Under the pieces are notes generated by a model that saw only the letters and a list, made by a program, of their open reading frames with translations, had not been told where the DNA came from and searched no databases. Position numbers and translations under genes: made by a program. From Azolla pinnata (Eukaryota > Streptophyta > Polypodiopsida > Salviniales > Salviniaceae), in assembly GCA_037176905.1 (NCBI GenBank), contig JBBBWG010029755.1, positions 1 to 51,794 of the forward strand: DNA of 51,794 nt, read 5' to 3'. Numbering within the stretch: the stretch's first letter is position 1; each line of letters begins with the position of its first letter. Below, piece after piece: positions 24,851 through 35,492 of this stretch.

Positions 24851-25348
24851 GTGTATATTTGATGGAAAATACTCAAGAGGATGGAGATACATAGGTGAAG
24901 GGAGAGTCTGGGGAATAGAATCTGTCAGCGTTTGGCTGTTAATACACTTCTGCATTATCTGTGTGTTATTGAGCATCAGGATTATAGATTTGATCTTGGG
25001 CCACATAATCTTCATAATTTTCTAGAACTTATCATTCTTGAACCCTAACGCGAACTGTACACCTAATCAATACAGGGAACAACCATGCTTCTTCCAACAA
25101 ATGCTGGTGATCCGTCGAGTATGGTTGCTCAAGCCCTTACAATATACAAGAATATTGTTCATGGAAATAGGCCACACAATCCGCCCAAGGAAAATGGTAA
25201 AGATAAGAGAGGAGCAACCAAAGATGGACATTTTTCAAAGAATGAACATGTTCAAGACGCTAGTACAATTCCTGGGGATGGGCCATTCTCTTTTGCTCCG
25301 GATACTACAGGAGGGGTATTCTCACTTCAGAAGAAAGATCCATCATGA
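20311..25348 (+). CDS. SLP: Mitochondrial stomatin-like protein (SPFH/prohibitin family), 9 exons
   Basis: Inner mitochondrial membrane scaffold of the SPFH family; plant SLP1/SLP2 form large assemblies that affect respiratory supercomplexes. Exons: 20311-20486, 21841-22084, 22440-22589, 23589-23646, 23742-23834, 23920-23952, 24048-24139, 24627-24686, 25076-25348, giving 392 residues. The N-terminus is a typical Arg/Ser-rich mitochondrial presequence (about 58 residues). The SPFH core starts at [19 protein letters not shown] and includes [20 protein letters not shown] and the coiled-coil part [20 protein letters not shown]. The C-terminus has the stomatin-like signature [17 protein letters not shown]. 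Compared with Arabidopsis SLPs, about 22 residues are missing after INIAE, between exons 6 and 7; the 95-bp intron there has no room for them. Exon 5 starts with Lys where relatives have Arg (EIKDI). Confidence 0.93.
20487..21840 (+). other. Stomatin-like gene intron 1
   Basis: Long AT-rich first intron. Phrases such as GATCTCAAAG and CTTTAAGA recur loosely at 21040-21640 (degenerate), but no clear repeat unit, gene or RNA is visible. Confidence 0.6.
22590..23588 (+). other. Stomatin-like gene intron 3
   Basis: About 1 kb without exon-like content or a recognisable element. Confidence 0.6.
24807..24850. repeat. (AT)n then GTAT microsatellite in stomatin-like gene intron 8
   Basis: About 15 AT units followed by ATGTATGTATGTATGTG. 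It is within the last intron and well clear of splice sites. Confidence 0.95.
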
Positions 25349-26228
25349 CATACAACAATGGAGACCTGATCATTGATCTGAGGATAAACAAATTGTTAAA
25401 ATTTTGCATTTTCTTAGCAGACAAGAAGGAATAGGGAACGGAAAGGAAAAGGTAAAATCGTAAGCTGGTCAATAAGGAGATTGCAATCGAATGATTGACG
25501 AGAAGTTTTCACCTTTGCAATGAGGAATAAAAGAAAAAATGGAGAACTTTTGTGTATCCCGATGCCCGTGTAGTGATGATGTTCACAAGTCTCTTTTAGC
25601 ACATCGATGTGCTTGTTTTTGTAACCTTAGAAATTTGCAGCGGAATGGATGGTCTCAACTCCTGGCAGGCTGAAAACGTTGTAAAAATTCTAGTAGTCTT
25701 TTGAGTATCTCGGTTTTCGATGTATTCTCTCTAATCGTAGTTTGATGTCTCTTATGCCTCACTCTTCATGATTGAGCCACTCTTGAGTGTTGTTTTGGAG
25801 GATGAATGAAATGGCTCAGACATTTTGAAAGAATGGCTCTGGGCAAATTTCTCTTGATTTGCCGAGGAATGTCTAATACACTACACGAATGAAACAATGC
25901 ATAGAGTATATTGATCATGCAAATCATTTTTCCAAACCACAGATTAAATCTGTTCATAACAACTTAACGTTCAAAGAATTGTTTTTTCGCATTCAAGCAA
26001 AAAAAAACGAGTACACGAAATCACACGCTTTTAAACAATGGAAGACCTCCGCAGATCCTTATTCACCATCTTCATAAACAGAAGGTCGGTTGGTAAAAAC
26101 CATACAAACAATTCTTGATACAAAGCTTTTCGACAGGAAACACAAACAGCCAATAACAAACATCATTTGTTTTCTGCGATTGTGTATCGGCTTTTTGCCT
26201 CACAACTAATTTCAACATTTATACAGCC

Positions 26229-26263
<35 letters not shown>

Positions 26264-26297
26264 CTTTCTATATGATATAAGCACCATCTATATGGAG
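25349..26297. other. Convergent 3' flanks of the stomatin-like and lectin genes
   Basis: Holds the 3' UTRs of both genes, which face each other. An (AT)n microsatellite lies at 26233-26261. No other gene seen. Confidence 0.6.
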
Positions 26298-28251
26298 TCA
26301 GAGTGGAAAGATTTTCCACAGTTGATTAGCTGTCTTGTGCCATGTGTCGAGATCCAAGGATTTGCCTCCCCCCTGAACTGTCAAGTTTAGTAGAGTATTA
26401 CTAGCACAACGGACTGTCTTGAAGCCCTCTCCAAAGTCTTGGCTTTCTGTCCACATAATGTCATCATCTCTTACATTGGCTTCGTAATTCATCAAATGCG
26501 CCTGGTGTCAATAATACAAAGAAAAGATCAAATAACCAAGGAAAAAGAATTGCAAAAACAGTGTCAACATTTGAGTTGTTTTTTCTATTTGTTGGGCTTC
26601 ATGCCTCCACTTAATTTGTTTGCAAAAACAAAAGATTATACATAGTTAGGCAGAGGATGATTCCCCTGTGTTGATTACTTGATAGAAATCATCAAGGACC
26701 AACTACCTGGAGGTATTTTTTACGAGAGAATATGAAGAAACACCTACCTTAAGATATTTTTTACAAGAGAGTATAACACCTACCTGCTCGCCTTTGTGTT
26801 TTCCATGCTTCAGGATCATACCCGTCCCCTTGTTAATGAGGCAGAAAGCAGGGTGTCCATAGTTATCACGCACTCTGAGGCCATAGGAATCATCCTTCAC
26901 CCATTGCTACAAAAACACGAATAAATAGACTTTGATCTTTCTTTTGAGAATTATCAAATGCATAAATGCTGCAGACGGATTACGTTTGTGAACTGCAGGT
27001 AACATCTATAGAAATTCCCAAAATCGAGTTTTGAGGCTTAAACCAATAAACAGAAGGGTGACTTCAGAGAGAAAACGTCATTATTGAGAAACTGGATGCC
27101 CTTCTACATGACTTGCCACATAGAGTGGAAGCATGAAAGTGGAGTTGTCAAGGACATAGCTAAATAGCTTCCAAAAGTTGGTACAATTTAAATCATGAAA
27201 TTCAATTAATTAAAGACAAGATACTAGGTAAATGTGATGAAACATATCTAGATATTTAATTTAAAAAAAACTTTTCATATGTAACACTTTTTCATCTCCA
27301 CAACCACATACACATCCTTTTCCATCTCTAACGACTCGCACTCCTCATTAAATTTGAAGTAATCAAATTGCACTTTCTCTAAAGAGGTTTCTAGCTGTAT
27401 ATTTAGACTGCAAGTGGGAAACTACTCCAAAAGATCTTCCTGGGCACCCACATAGTTCTACATAAGATGTATGTAAATTCATGTTATTATAACCGCACAG
27501 TGATTTTAAAAAATCATATTTTTTATACCTGCAGGTGATGGCAACAGTATACTGCCAACCCCTAGAATAAGAAACTGCTCAACAGTGTCTAAGTTCAATC
27601 GAAGGGGAAATTCTGGTAAAACGCAAAAAGCAAGTGTGATTTCTTAACAACCTGGCAATTTACAAATTATACTTCCTTGGTGCCAGCTCCCAACTTCCAT
27701 AGTGATTACTGCAAAGTAAACACCTAGGAAGTAAATACCGTTGTCTAACTAAAGGAAAAAATTGTTCGAAGGCTCATATGCATTCTGTATTTGCATAGCA
27801 TTCTTCCATTTCTCTAACTCAAGCCTAGAACTTGTTCAAACTATGCGCTTACATGCAGCGTCTGAGCAATCTAGCAAGGCAAAACTTGTCCAAGCTATGT
27901 TTACGTGATCGAGAATCTTATACACATTGGGCAGGATCTTCGGGTCAAGAATCGCCCAATGAGAAGCACCTGAGAGACGTCTCGCGTATTGGCCGGCAGC
28001 AAGACGGGGCGATGGTTGTGGACGGCGAGGTTGAAGCCCGGGTGGGACTTGCAGAAGACGCGGAAGACGTGGTCCCGCAGCAGGATACCGCCTTCCTGTT
28101 GACGCCACAGGTCGGACCAGGAAGGGTAGAAGACGCCATCGACGCCGTCGGCGAGGCAGGAGGCATCGCAGCAGAGGGAGTCGACGTGGAAATGGGCGTG
28201 GGGATCTGTGGAGAGGATCTCCTGCAGGTCCATGGAGCTGCTTCCCACCAT
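26298..28251 (-). CDS. EUL-domain (Euonymus lectin-like, single domain) lectin, 3 exons
   Basis: Nucleocytoplasmic carbohydrate-binding protein of the EUL family (EULS type, in databases often called ricin-B-like lectin); relatives are linked to abiotic stress and ABA responses. Exons: 28251-27970, 26906-26784, 26501-26298, giving 203 residues. After a variable N-terminal part of about 65 residues, the beta-trefoil domain begins VFRVFCKSHPGFNLAV and shows the family landmarks QWVKDDSYGLRVRDNYGHPA, FCLINKGTGMILKHGKHKGE, IMWTESQDFGEGFKTVR and NQLWKIFPL at the end. A second in-frame ATG lies six codons in. The donor of exon 2 is duplicated 36 bases downstream in frame, so a 12-residue insertion isoform is possible. 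Confidence 0.88.
26907..27969 (-). other. Lectin gene intron 1
   Basis: About 1.06 kb, AT-rich, with no recognised element. Confidence 0.6.
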
Positions 28252-28463
28252 AGCTCGGACCTCTCGATCGCTCTCGATCGCTCTCGATCGAGCTCTTGAC
28301 ACAGTCTGCGTGAACCTGAAGCGGACGTCGACCTATTTTGTTCTAAATCTGGAAACTATTATATATTATATATTAGGAAAATTTACACCAAAAGAACAGA
28401 ACGCTTAACAAAATAATTACAGATTAGATTCTTACCAGATTAACGCCTGGTTTTAGAAAGAAA
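28252..28463 (-). promoter_or_regulatory. Upstream region of the lectin gene
   Basis: Three copies of CTCTCGATCG at 28261-28291, about 10-40 bases upstream of the start, give an evenly spaced pyrimidine-rich leader. Beyond it, AT-rich sequence leads into the 160-bp tandem array. Confidence 0.45.
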
Positions 28464-28943
28464 TTAGCGCCCGATTAATTGATTGACGCTTGCATCGATC
28501 AGCTTGCGAGCTCGATTAGCATCCAACTAATTAATTAATTAACTGATCGATGCTCAATCGATTTGATTAACACCGGTTAGTGCATTAAATGCATTGATCA
28601 GATTCTGAAATTACTAACATTTGTTAGCGCTCGATTAATTGATCGACGCTTGCATCGATCAACTTGCGAGCTCGATTAGCATCCAACTAATTAATTAATT
28701 AACTGATCGATGCTCAGTCGATTTGATTAACACCAGTCAATGCATTAAATGCATTGATCAGATTCTGAAATTACTAACATTTGTTAGCGCTCGATTAATT
28801 AATTGACGCTTGCATCGATTAACTTGCGAGCTCGATTAGCATCCAATTAATTAATTAGCTGATCGATGCTCAGTGGATTTCACTAACACCGATCAATGCA
28901 TTAAATGCATTGATCAGATTCTGAAATTACTAACGTTTGTTAA
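28464..28943. repeat. Three tandem copies of a 160-bp repeat
   Basis: TTAGCGC(C/T)CGATTAATT starts at 28464, 28624 and 28784, exactly 160 bases apart. Each unit contains GCTTGCATCGAT, a CAACTAATTAATTAA block, CTGATCGATGCTCA and ATTAAATGCATTGATCAG, then TCTGAAATTACTAAC. It is rich in small palindromes. Copies are over 90% alike by eye. Confidence 0.95.
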
Positions 28944-29040
28944 TAGTATGTATGTATGTACTTATGTATATAAGTGAGCTTAAAACACTTATACTATGCA
29001 TGTGTATGTATGTATGTATGTATGTACGTATGCATGTAAT
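28944..29040. repeat. (GTAT)n microsatellite, two blocks
   Basis: Two TATG/GTAT runs separated by GTGAGCTTAAAACACTT; GTGAGCTTAAA also follows the second block, so the region looks like a short duplication. Confidence 0.85.
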
Positions 29041-29327
29041 ATGTGAGCTTAAAGACGAGGAGGAAAACAAAAACTAAAATAAAGAGAAATGAAACAATAT
29101 GAACTCATTAGAAAAACAGGTAATTACATAAGGTAAAGCATAATTGCACTAGATCGATTAGATTTAAAAAAAAAAGGACTAACAGAACATGGAGGTAAAT
29201 TAAATCGAGAAAGATAGGTGGCCAATTCTCATTTCATTTATAACTAATCGCAGTAATCTTCTCTCAAACATATTTACACAGACGAATGATTCCCTATATA
29301 TGCTATTGAAATCTCCCCATTCTCTCC

Positions 29328-29579
29328 TTATTCTAATGTTGCAGATCCCGTGTGGGACAGAGGGAGAGCCAATGTTGCAGTTGCTCTAAGCTTGACGACT
29401 ACGGTAGATTTGCAACGATTGCTAGGTCTAATAATGTTGCCTCCTTGCTTATCACAAGAAGAACCACCAAAGCCGGGAATGCTTTGCTGACCTGGTAGGT
29501 TGGATATGCAAAAGCATGATTTCATTCTGAGTGTTAGAGCTGACAACAAGCTGACAAGAAATATTTGTTTGATGTGCAT
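29328..29579 (-). CDS. Small putative secreted peptide, 83 residues (uncertain)
   Basis: Single-exon minus-strand ORF starting with a true ATG. Residues 1-23 look like a signal peptide (MHIKQIFLVSLLSAL...), followed by a short polar region with two Cys (SSCDKQGG and SNRCKS). I do not recognise a family and see no clear promoter. It could be chance or an unannotated small secreted peptide. Confidence 0.25.
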   Translation of the reverse strand: MHIKQIFLVSLLSALTLRMKSCFCISNLPGQQSIPGFGGSSCDKQGGNIIRPSNRCKSTVVVKLRATATLALPLSHTGSATLE

Positions 29580-29639
29580 CTTAACAAACGATGTCTACTT
29601 ACATCATGTATGTCACAAATGCTTGCTTACAATACAGAC

Positions 29640-30816
29640 TGGACAAGGACAAGATATGAAAGAAAGCAAGAACTAGACTTAGATATTTGATAATTTAACT
29701 TTTTTTTTAAACATTTGATTGGGATCGAGGTGAACCCTTGTATTTACACATGTCTTGTGGATCGCCTAAATTTTGATATCAAAACTTCTAAAAATTTCTA
29801 ATGCTAATTGAGCTCTCTATATCATACAAGAGACCTATCGTTACTAGAAGACATAATGATGGGATGGATATCTTGTGATATAATTAATTATAACGATTAC
29901 TATGAAAACTACAGATTTGAGTTTTGCCTATGACAATGTAATAGATACAAAGGAAATAACAAATGGTTATCTTTATTGGTAAATGCCTTCTATTTATGGT
30001 TATCTTTATTATTTAATGCCTTCTATCTCCCATTGAACATTTTCTGCAATGTAAACTAACATAGATTGACACTAAAGGGAGGCGAGATCAAAATTCAGGG
30101 TTTAGAGACGAACAAAACGAGAGAGAGATATGTAGATAAACTGAGAGAACCCAAATTCTGTTTTGGCCATCGGCTCTACGATTTCAACCTCCCTATTGTA
30201 GTTGAGATCACAAGTGTTATCAGAATTTTGCACGTTGTTACAAACATAGCTTTAAAGGAAGGTGGAGTTCCATACACTGATAGTTGAAGAAATGCTTTTG
30301 TGTTGCTATAACACTTCGGAATTCAAACCCAAGAACAAACTCAGCAAGCATACCTTACATACTTCCAGGTACGGAAATCTGGATTGACGCAAAAAACAAT
30401 GGAAGGGGCGACCAGATTCAATCTGATCCGTGCAACAGGAGTGAGCCCATGCAGAGATTCGGACTTGGGTTCCTTCAATGACATGACTTTGATGCTATAG
30501 TCTATAATATATAAACCACCGAGAGCATATAAATCGTGAGAGCAACCGAGAGATTGTATTTCCAAATGCATCAGAAGAAAATTGGAGACAAGGTGAGAGA
30601 GATCATAACAGATTCCAGCACGAATAATACAGCTCTCATTCCCTTTCACAAAACTATGGAGTTGGCATTTATCACCAGTGCTGGTGTTGTGCAGGTGAAA
30701 ATTAATAGCAATGATGACAATTTCGACATGGTGATGACATATCACGCTGGGCAGTTTTTTTTGCCGAATCAGCAAATTTCCCATCAGGACGTTCTGAATC
30801 CCGAGATTCTTTGTCT
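29640..30816. other. Stretch between the small ORF and RER1, including the probable RER1 3' UTR
   Basis: The left part shows no gene. The right part follows the RER1 stop directly and probably holds its 3' UTR. Open frames on both strands (30341-30784 minus, 30536-30820 plus) overlap and match nothing I know. Confidence 0.4.
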
Positions 30817-32325
30817 TTAATTCTTCACGTTGTATCGCTGAACAAATTGCATAAAAAAGAATCTTATAATAAGCATTACAAGAAGCAAGTATTTTCCTCT
30901 ATGAAAGTGCATGTTGTACATACATACATGCACTCCATACACATCAAGAAACATATAACACACACACACACACATAAAGTTTGAAAATGCATATATCATA
31001 CCCATGAAGAGACATTGGCATACATACATATATACTATGCACACACAAAGATGCATTGACACACATACAACCTATGCATGCACAAATTGATTTACATGCA
31101 ACAAATATGCTTCTGACTGTAAAGTGCTCTTTTACCTGTTTACCGAAGCTGAATGGCACATACTTGAACTTGATCATGTGGCGTATCTGACGCTTCATTG
31201 TAAGGGTGAAAAGAACTAGCCAATAGAGCAGCAATATCGGCCAAAAGACGGGAACATCGAATATCGAGAAGAAGGTCATGAAGAACGCGACACAAAAGGC
31301 CTTGGTAAACGCATACCTGTACAAGACACGTTCCATGAATCATCATCCAACGGTTTCTCGAGGAGGAAGAGAACACGTTCGGTAAACAAATTATGAAAGG
31401 AGGAAGAAAGAAAAGCTGTAGCTATGCATAGCATGTTGAGATTCACTTGTGCCTTTCCACCCAAAAAATCTGTCATAGTGGTCTCAGATTTTCCATGCTG
31501 CTGTAGGCTCTTCCTCGGCTTAATTTAGCTGGTGCGGATGAGCATTTACAGGCCTAGAGGCTTCGATCTTGACTTCACCGATTCCCTGGGCTCATGTGAA
31601 CATCGAGCCTTCCTCTGAAAACTTCGGTTTTGCAGTTGATTTTGAGCACTGAGAGGGATGCTACTACATTTCTTGGTGAAGATGATAACAGCGACGACCG
31701 TCATACTGACCATGGCGAAAATGGTCACGGTGAAGGTGAAGGTGATGACTACAGTCATGACGGCGACGATGATGACGACGATTTCAAGCAGGAACACAGG
31801 CAACAATGCAATGCAGGAGATGCACATCGCTTCCTGACGCGATGGCGTATAAAACAGGCAAACAGCACAAAGAAATGGCGAGGGAAGCAGAAACGCATAT
31901 CTGCGGCGATGGAAGGCAGAGGTCACTCACCAGAACTTGAACTCAGGGAGGCGACGGATGAAAGGCTTGAAGTCGTCGGAGGCTTTGGAAGGGAGGATGG
32001 GGCCGCCATCGCCATCGCCATCGCCATCACCGCCGCCGCCGCCGTTGCCGCCGGCGATCTCGGGATCGATCTGCGGGGAGAGGAAGCCGATGAGGAGGTT
32101 GAGGAGGTAGATGCCGAGGCCGTAGGTGACGATGTAGAAGCCGCGGAGGTAGTAGACGCGCAGGGAGTAGGCGATGGCGGAGAGGAAGGAGGCGATCCAG
32201 CGGAGGGAGGTGTGCGGGGCGGCTCTGTCGAGGCAGTGCTGGAAGGATCGGGAGAGGCGAGCACGCCATGGAAGCAGGAGAGGAGGAGGATCGTGGGGCT
32301 CTGTCAGAGAGCTCGCGAGCTCCAT
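30817..32325 (-). CDS. RER1: RER1-family ER retrieval receptor, 3 exons
   Basis: Golgi-ER cycling membrane protein that returns ER membrane proteins by recognising their transmembrane segments. Exons: 32325-31931, 31316-31136, 30837-30817, GT-AG and in phase, giving 198 residues. Four membrane segments are visible. Landmarks: [71 protein letters not shown] and [20 protein letters not shown]. Between segments 2 and 3, after QIDPE, is a Gly/Asp insert made from a GCC-ATC-type coding repeat. The last exon is only 21 bases (RYNVKN and stop), so the cytosolic tail is short for the family. Confidence 0.93.
30903..31090. repeat. CA/TG and CATA microsatellites in RER1 intron 2
   Basis: Runs of CATACATACATG, ACACACACACAC and CATACATACATATATA. 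It lies between the 21-base last exon and exon 2. Confidence 0.8.
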
Positions 32326-32334
32326 GGATTCTTC

Positions 32335-32530
32335 GTCTTCTTCGTCTTCTTCTTCTTCTTCTTCTGTTCTTCTTCTTCTTCTTCTTCTTCTTCTTCTTCA
32401 GTTTCTTCTTCTGTTCTTCAGTTTCTTCTTCTGTTTTCTTCTTCAGTTTCTTCTTCTGTTTTCTTCTTCTGTTTCTTCTTCTGTTTTCTTCTTCTGCTCT
32501 TCTTCTTCAGTTTCCTCTTCTGTTCTTCTT
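32335..32530. repeat. (TTC)n tract in the RER1 leader/promoter
   Basis: About 190 bases of TTC with GTT and AGT interruptions immediately upstream of the RER1 start; purine-rich GAA on the gene's sense strand. Long plus-strand ORFs here are repeat artefacts (poly-Ser/Leu/Phe). Confidence 0.9.
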
Positions 32531-32532
32531 CT

Positions 32533-32892
32533 GTTACCGATCGAGAACATTATGTGCCGATTCCAGTTTAGAAATCTTTCTGCTAATCTTCTGTTATGAA
32601 TTAAGCATTGATCAAATCTGGTCCCTGGGACAAAGCATTTTGGTCTTCCTCTGTTACCGATCGAGAACATTATGTGCCGATTCCAATTTCTAAATCTTTC
32701 TGCTAATCTTCTGTTATGAATTAATCATTGATCAAATCTGGTCCCTGGGACAAAGCATTTTGGTCTTCCTCTGTTACCGATCGAGAACATTATGTGCCGA
32801 TTCCAATTTCTAAATCTTTTTGCTAATCTTCTATTACGAATTAATCATTGATCACATCTGGTCCCTGAGACAAAAACATCTTGGTCTTCTTC
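32533..32892. repeat. Three tandem 120-bp units upstream of RER1
   Basis: GTTACCGATCGAGAACATTA starts at 32533, 32653 and 32773, exactly 120 bases apart. Each unit ends near GGTCCCTG(G/A)GACAAA. The first two are nearly identical; the third is slightly diverged. Confidence 0.95.
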
Positions 32893-33180
32893 TGGTCTGA
32901 TCAGATCTGCTCCCTGAGACAAAATGTTCTATTCTTCTTCTGTTATGCTGAAATCAGGTCCTTGAGTTTTTTCTTCTTCTGTTATGCTCAAATCAGGTCC
33001 CTGAGTTTTTTCTTCTTCTGTTATGATCAAATCAAGTCCCTGAAACAAAATGTTTTGTTCTTCTTCTGTTATGATCAAATCCGGTCCTTGAGACGAAATG
33101 TCCTCTTCTTCTTTTGTTATGATCAAATCTGGTCCTTGAAACAAAACATTTCATTCTTCTTCTATAATGATCAGATCCCA
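32893..33180. repeat. Five to six shorter units (about 45-60 bp) derived from the 120-bp repeat
   Basis: Copies of TTCTTCTGTTATG(A/C)T followed by (C/G)AAATC(A/C/T)GGTCC and GAGACAAAA(T/C). They contain only the second half of the 120-bp unit, so the array looks like a shortened, re-amplified form. Confidence 0.85.
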
Positions 33181-34604
33181 GAACATATTCGGTATCTCGA
33201 ATTGCCTCTTCCATATGAGTCTTTTGTGGAACAAGAGTGGATGGCATTAAAATCCGATCGTGGATGGTGGAGCTGATCTCGAAATGTAGCAAGCCATTTT
33301 GAATCACCTCTTTTGTATCGTCAGCTCCGTTAAGTCTCTCTGATGGGTGTCATCCAAACGTGGAACAAGAATGGAAGGCACCCAGATTTGATTATGTATG
33401 TTTGGGCAGATCTCACGACTACGTTCTAGATTGTCGATTTGTTGTTGCGACTGCTAGGGAGTTTTATCAATGAGATTACTAGCCCTGAAGAGACGATTTA
33501 AGGTTATGCTGAAATCACAGATGGTTGGTAGTGCTTTTAACGTAGACACATGGGTGTTTCCCACAGTTTATCTGAATCGATCAGTCATTCTTTCTGATTT
33601 CCCGATCAAAGATTCAAGTACATAATTGCAATGTTTTTCGCATCTATTGATCTATCCGTGGTAGATCACTTGATAAGGTTGTGAATCTAGGAGGACGCGA
33701 GCTTGTCCTCATGCCCAACATATATCTGATCATGGCTTCCAGTAATAGGGAATGGCCTTGTATCAGCTATCTGTAGTGACACAAGCAACCAACTCCTGCA
33801 GAGAGCGAGAGAGAGAGAATTGCATATCATTTACAGTTTCTAAGGCTCATCAGCTAGCTGTCGAAGCTAGTTACTACAATAAGCCAGTTATTACAATGAG
33901 ATCGAAGCGTATTTATGGTAATTATGGTCATGAGATCAAGCCTTACATGGATGCCTATGCATCACAGCGATCTCTCAACATGTGAATGTTGGCTAGCTAA
34001 TTGCTAGCTACAATTAGCAGAAGGAGTCGCAAATTGCAATGCAACATCCAAAACTATGGTTCCAAAGCCAAACACATTAGAGCTCCAAATTCTGGCTGCA
34101 AAATCATCATCATTCCCCCGGTTGATTCATGCCAGAAACTCCGATTTTGGCTGCCAAATCCTCATCATCCTGCTCCTCCGATTCGCACGAGAAACTCCAT
34201 TTCTTGAAATGTTGCTTAACCCACACCCAAAGCGAGCATTTCGGCACACTAATTTTGTTGCACTCTGCTCAGCATTGCATGGACAAGTCAGAAATCAGCA
34301 AAAAAAGATGTCATTGTGGGATGCTGTAGCTCCATTTTTACAGCAAAATCATCATCACCATCCTCTCTGCCCTGCTATGTCGATTCGTATCAGAAAAAAC
34401 CATGTTTTCACTTCAACATCCTCATCCTCATCCTCATTTCTGCTCTTTCAATTCACATTCTAATAATGTACTTTGATTTTCTACAATGGGATGCATTCAA
34501 AAAATTTCAGTGTCTTTCCAAGGCTTGCTATCTGAAAGCCCTTCTCCTCTGTGCCTGATTCACCATACTCCTGTGACCAATCTCATCTTTTCTGTTCCCC
34601 AAAT
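33181..34604. other. Gene-free stretch upstream of the RER1 repeats
   Basis: No exon with splice and frame support. Small palindromic block of GCTAGCTAATTGCTAGCTA near 33992-34010. A short GA run at about 33805. Otherwise nothing recognised. Confidence 0.5.
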
Positions 34605-34826
34605 AGCACCACATCTACAAGTATTTGGTGATCTTTCTTTAACATGATCACGAATGCACGTAGCATAAAAATTTGCACCATTGTAACTTCGGCTGTACAT
34701 GAAAGGATAAAAAGTAGCACCATATCTGCAAGTATTTGGTGGTCTTTTTTCAACATCATCACGAATGCACTTACCATAAAAATTTGCACCATTGTATCTT
34801 CGGCTGTATATGAAAGGATAAAAATG
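34605..34826 (-). repeat. Two tandem 111-bp units, open in two minus-strand frames
   Basis: AGCACCA(C/T)ATCT(A/G)CAAGTATTTGG starts at 34605 and 34716. 111 is a multiple of three, and one minus frame reads FYPFIYSRRYNGANFY and NTCRYGA twice. No family recognised and no intron-exon context found. Confidence 0.8.
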
Positions 34827-35492
34827 TCCATTACCCTGCAACAATAGGAGTTACCCTGTTCAGTGGCATCCTGGGATACCATCCCAAACCTACAACCACA
34901 AAGCACATGTGAGAAAAAAATGATGAATGGCCTAGCCATCTCATTGATTTAATATTACAGATAGAGGACGTCATCCTACCAGTACACACAAGTTCTCACC
35001 TCTCCCGGTACTTAGCCACAAAGGAAAGACAATGTGTACTTTAACATGGATCGTGCTATAATTTTATCAAAATTTCGTGAGAAAGGAAACAATGTTTGAT
35101 TTAAATTTCTACACAGATGAGCATCATCTTGACTTGTCACGTTGGTTGTGAGAATAGATAGCCTTACATTACATATATGATTGGGCTTTAATTGGGAGAA
35201 AGGATAAAGCAGACAAATTTGATCGGCTTGCCTTGGACTTCTAATTTTTCAATCACAAGACAATGGCATCTGCTTTCACCACTATATAACACTCTAAGTT
35301 GCACTTGTCAATCAGTTGTCCAGTTTTCTTCAGTTTCTTTTTGTAGTGTTGAGAAAAAGCTTATCCCATCAATAATCGTGTCAAAGTATGGGATTTGTTG
35401 AGGCATATACAATCAGACAGCATTAAAAACTGGCCTTCTAATCATAAACATTCAGTATCTGGATATATTCCTTACTGAGATAGCTTACGAGT
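34827..35492. other. Gene-free stretch left of the CEP78-like gene
   Basis: AT-rich, probably the 3' flank of the minus-strand gene to its right. No gene or RNA seen. Confidence 0.5.

Noticed and set aside
27832-28299. 155-codon plus-strand ORF
   Set aside because: Antisense to exon 1 of the EUL lectin, whose three exons join in phase.
30341-30784. 147-codon minus-strand ORF just after RER1
   Set aside because: No recognisable family, no splice signals, lies in the probable RER1 3' UTR and overlaps an equally open plus-strand frame.
31630-32571. 313-codon plus-strand ORF
   Set aside because: It is antisense to RER1 exon 1 and ends in the TTC tract. RER1 on the minus strand has clear family identity and splice sites.
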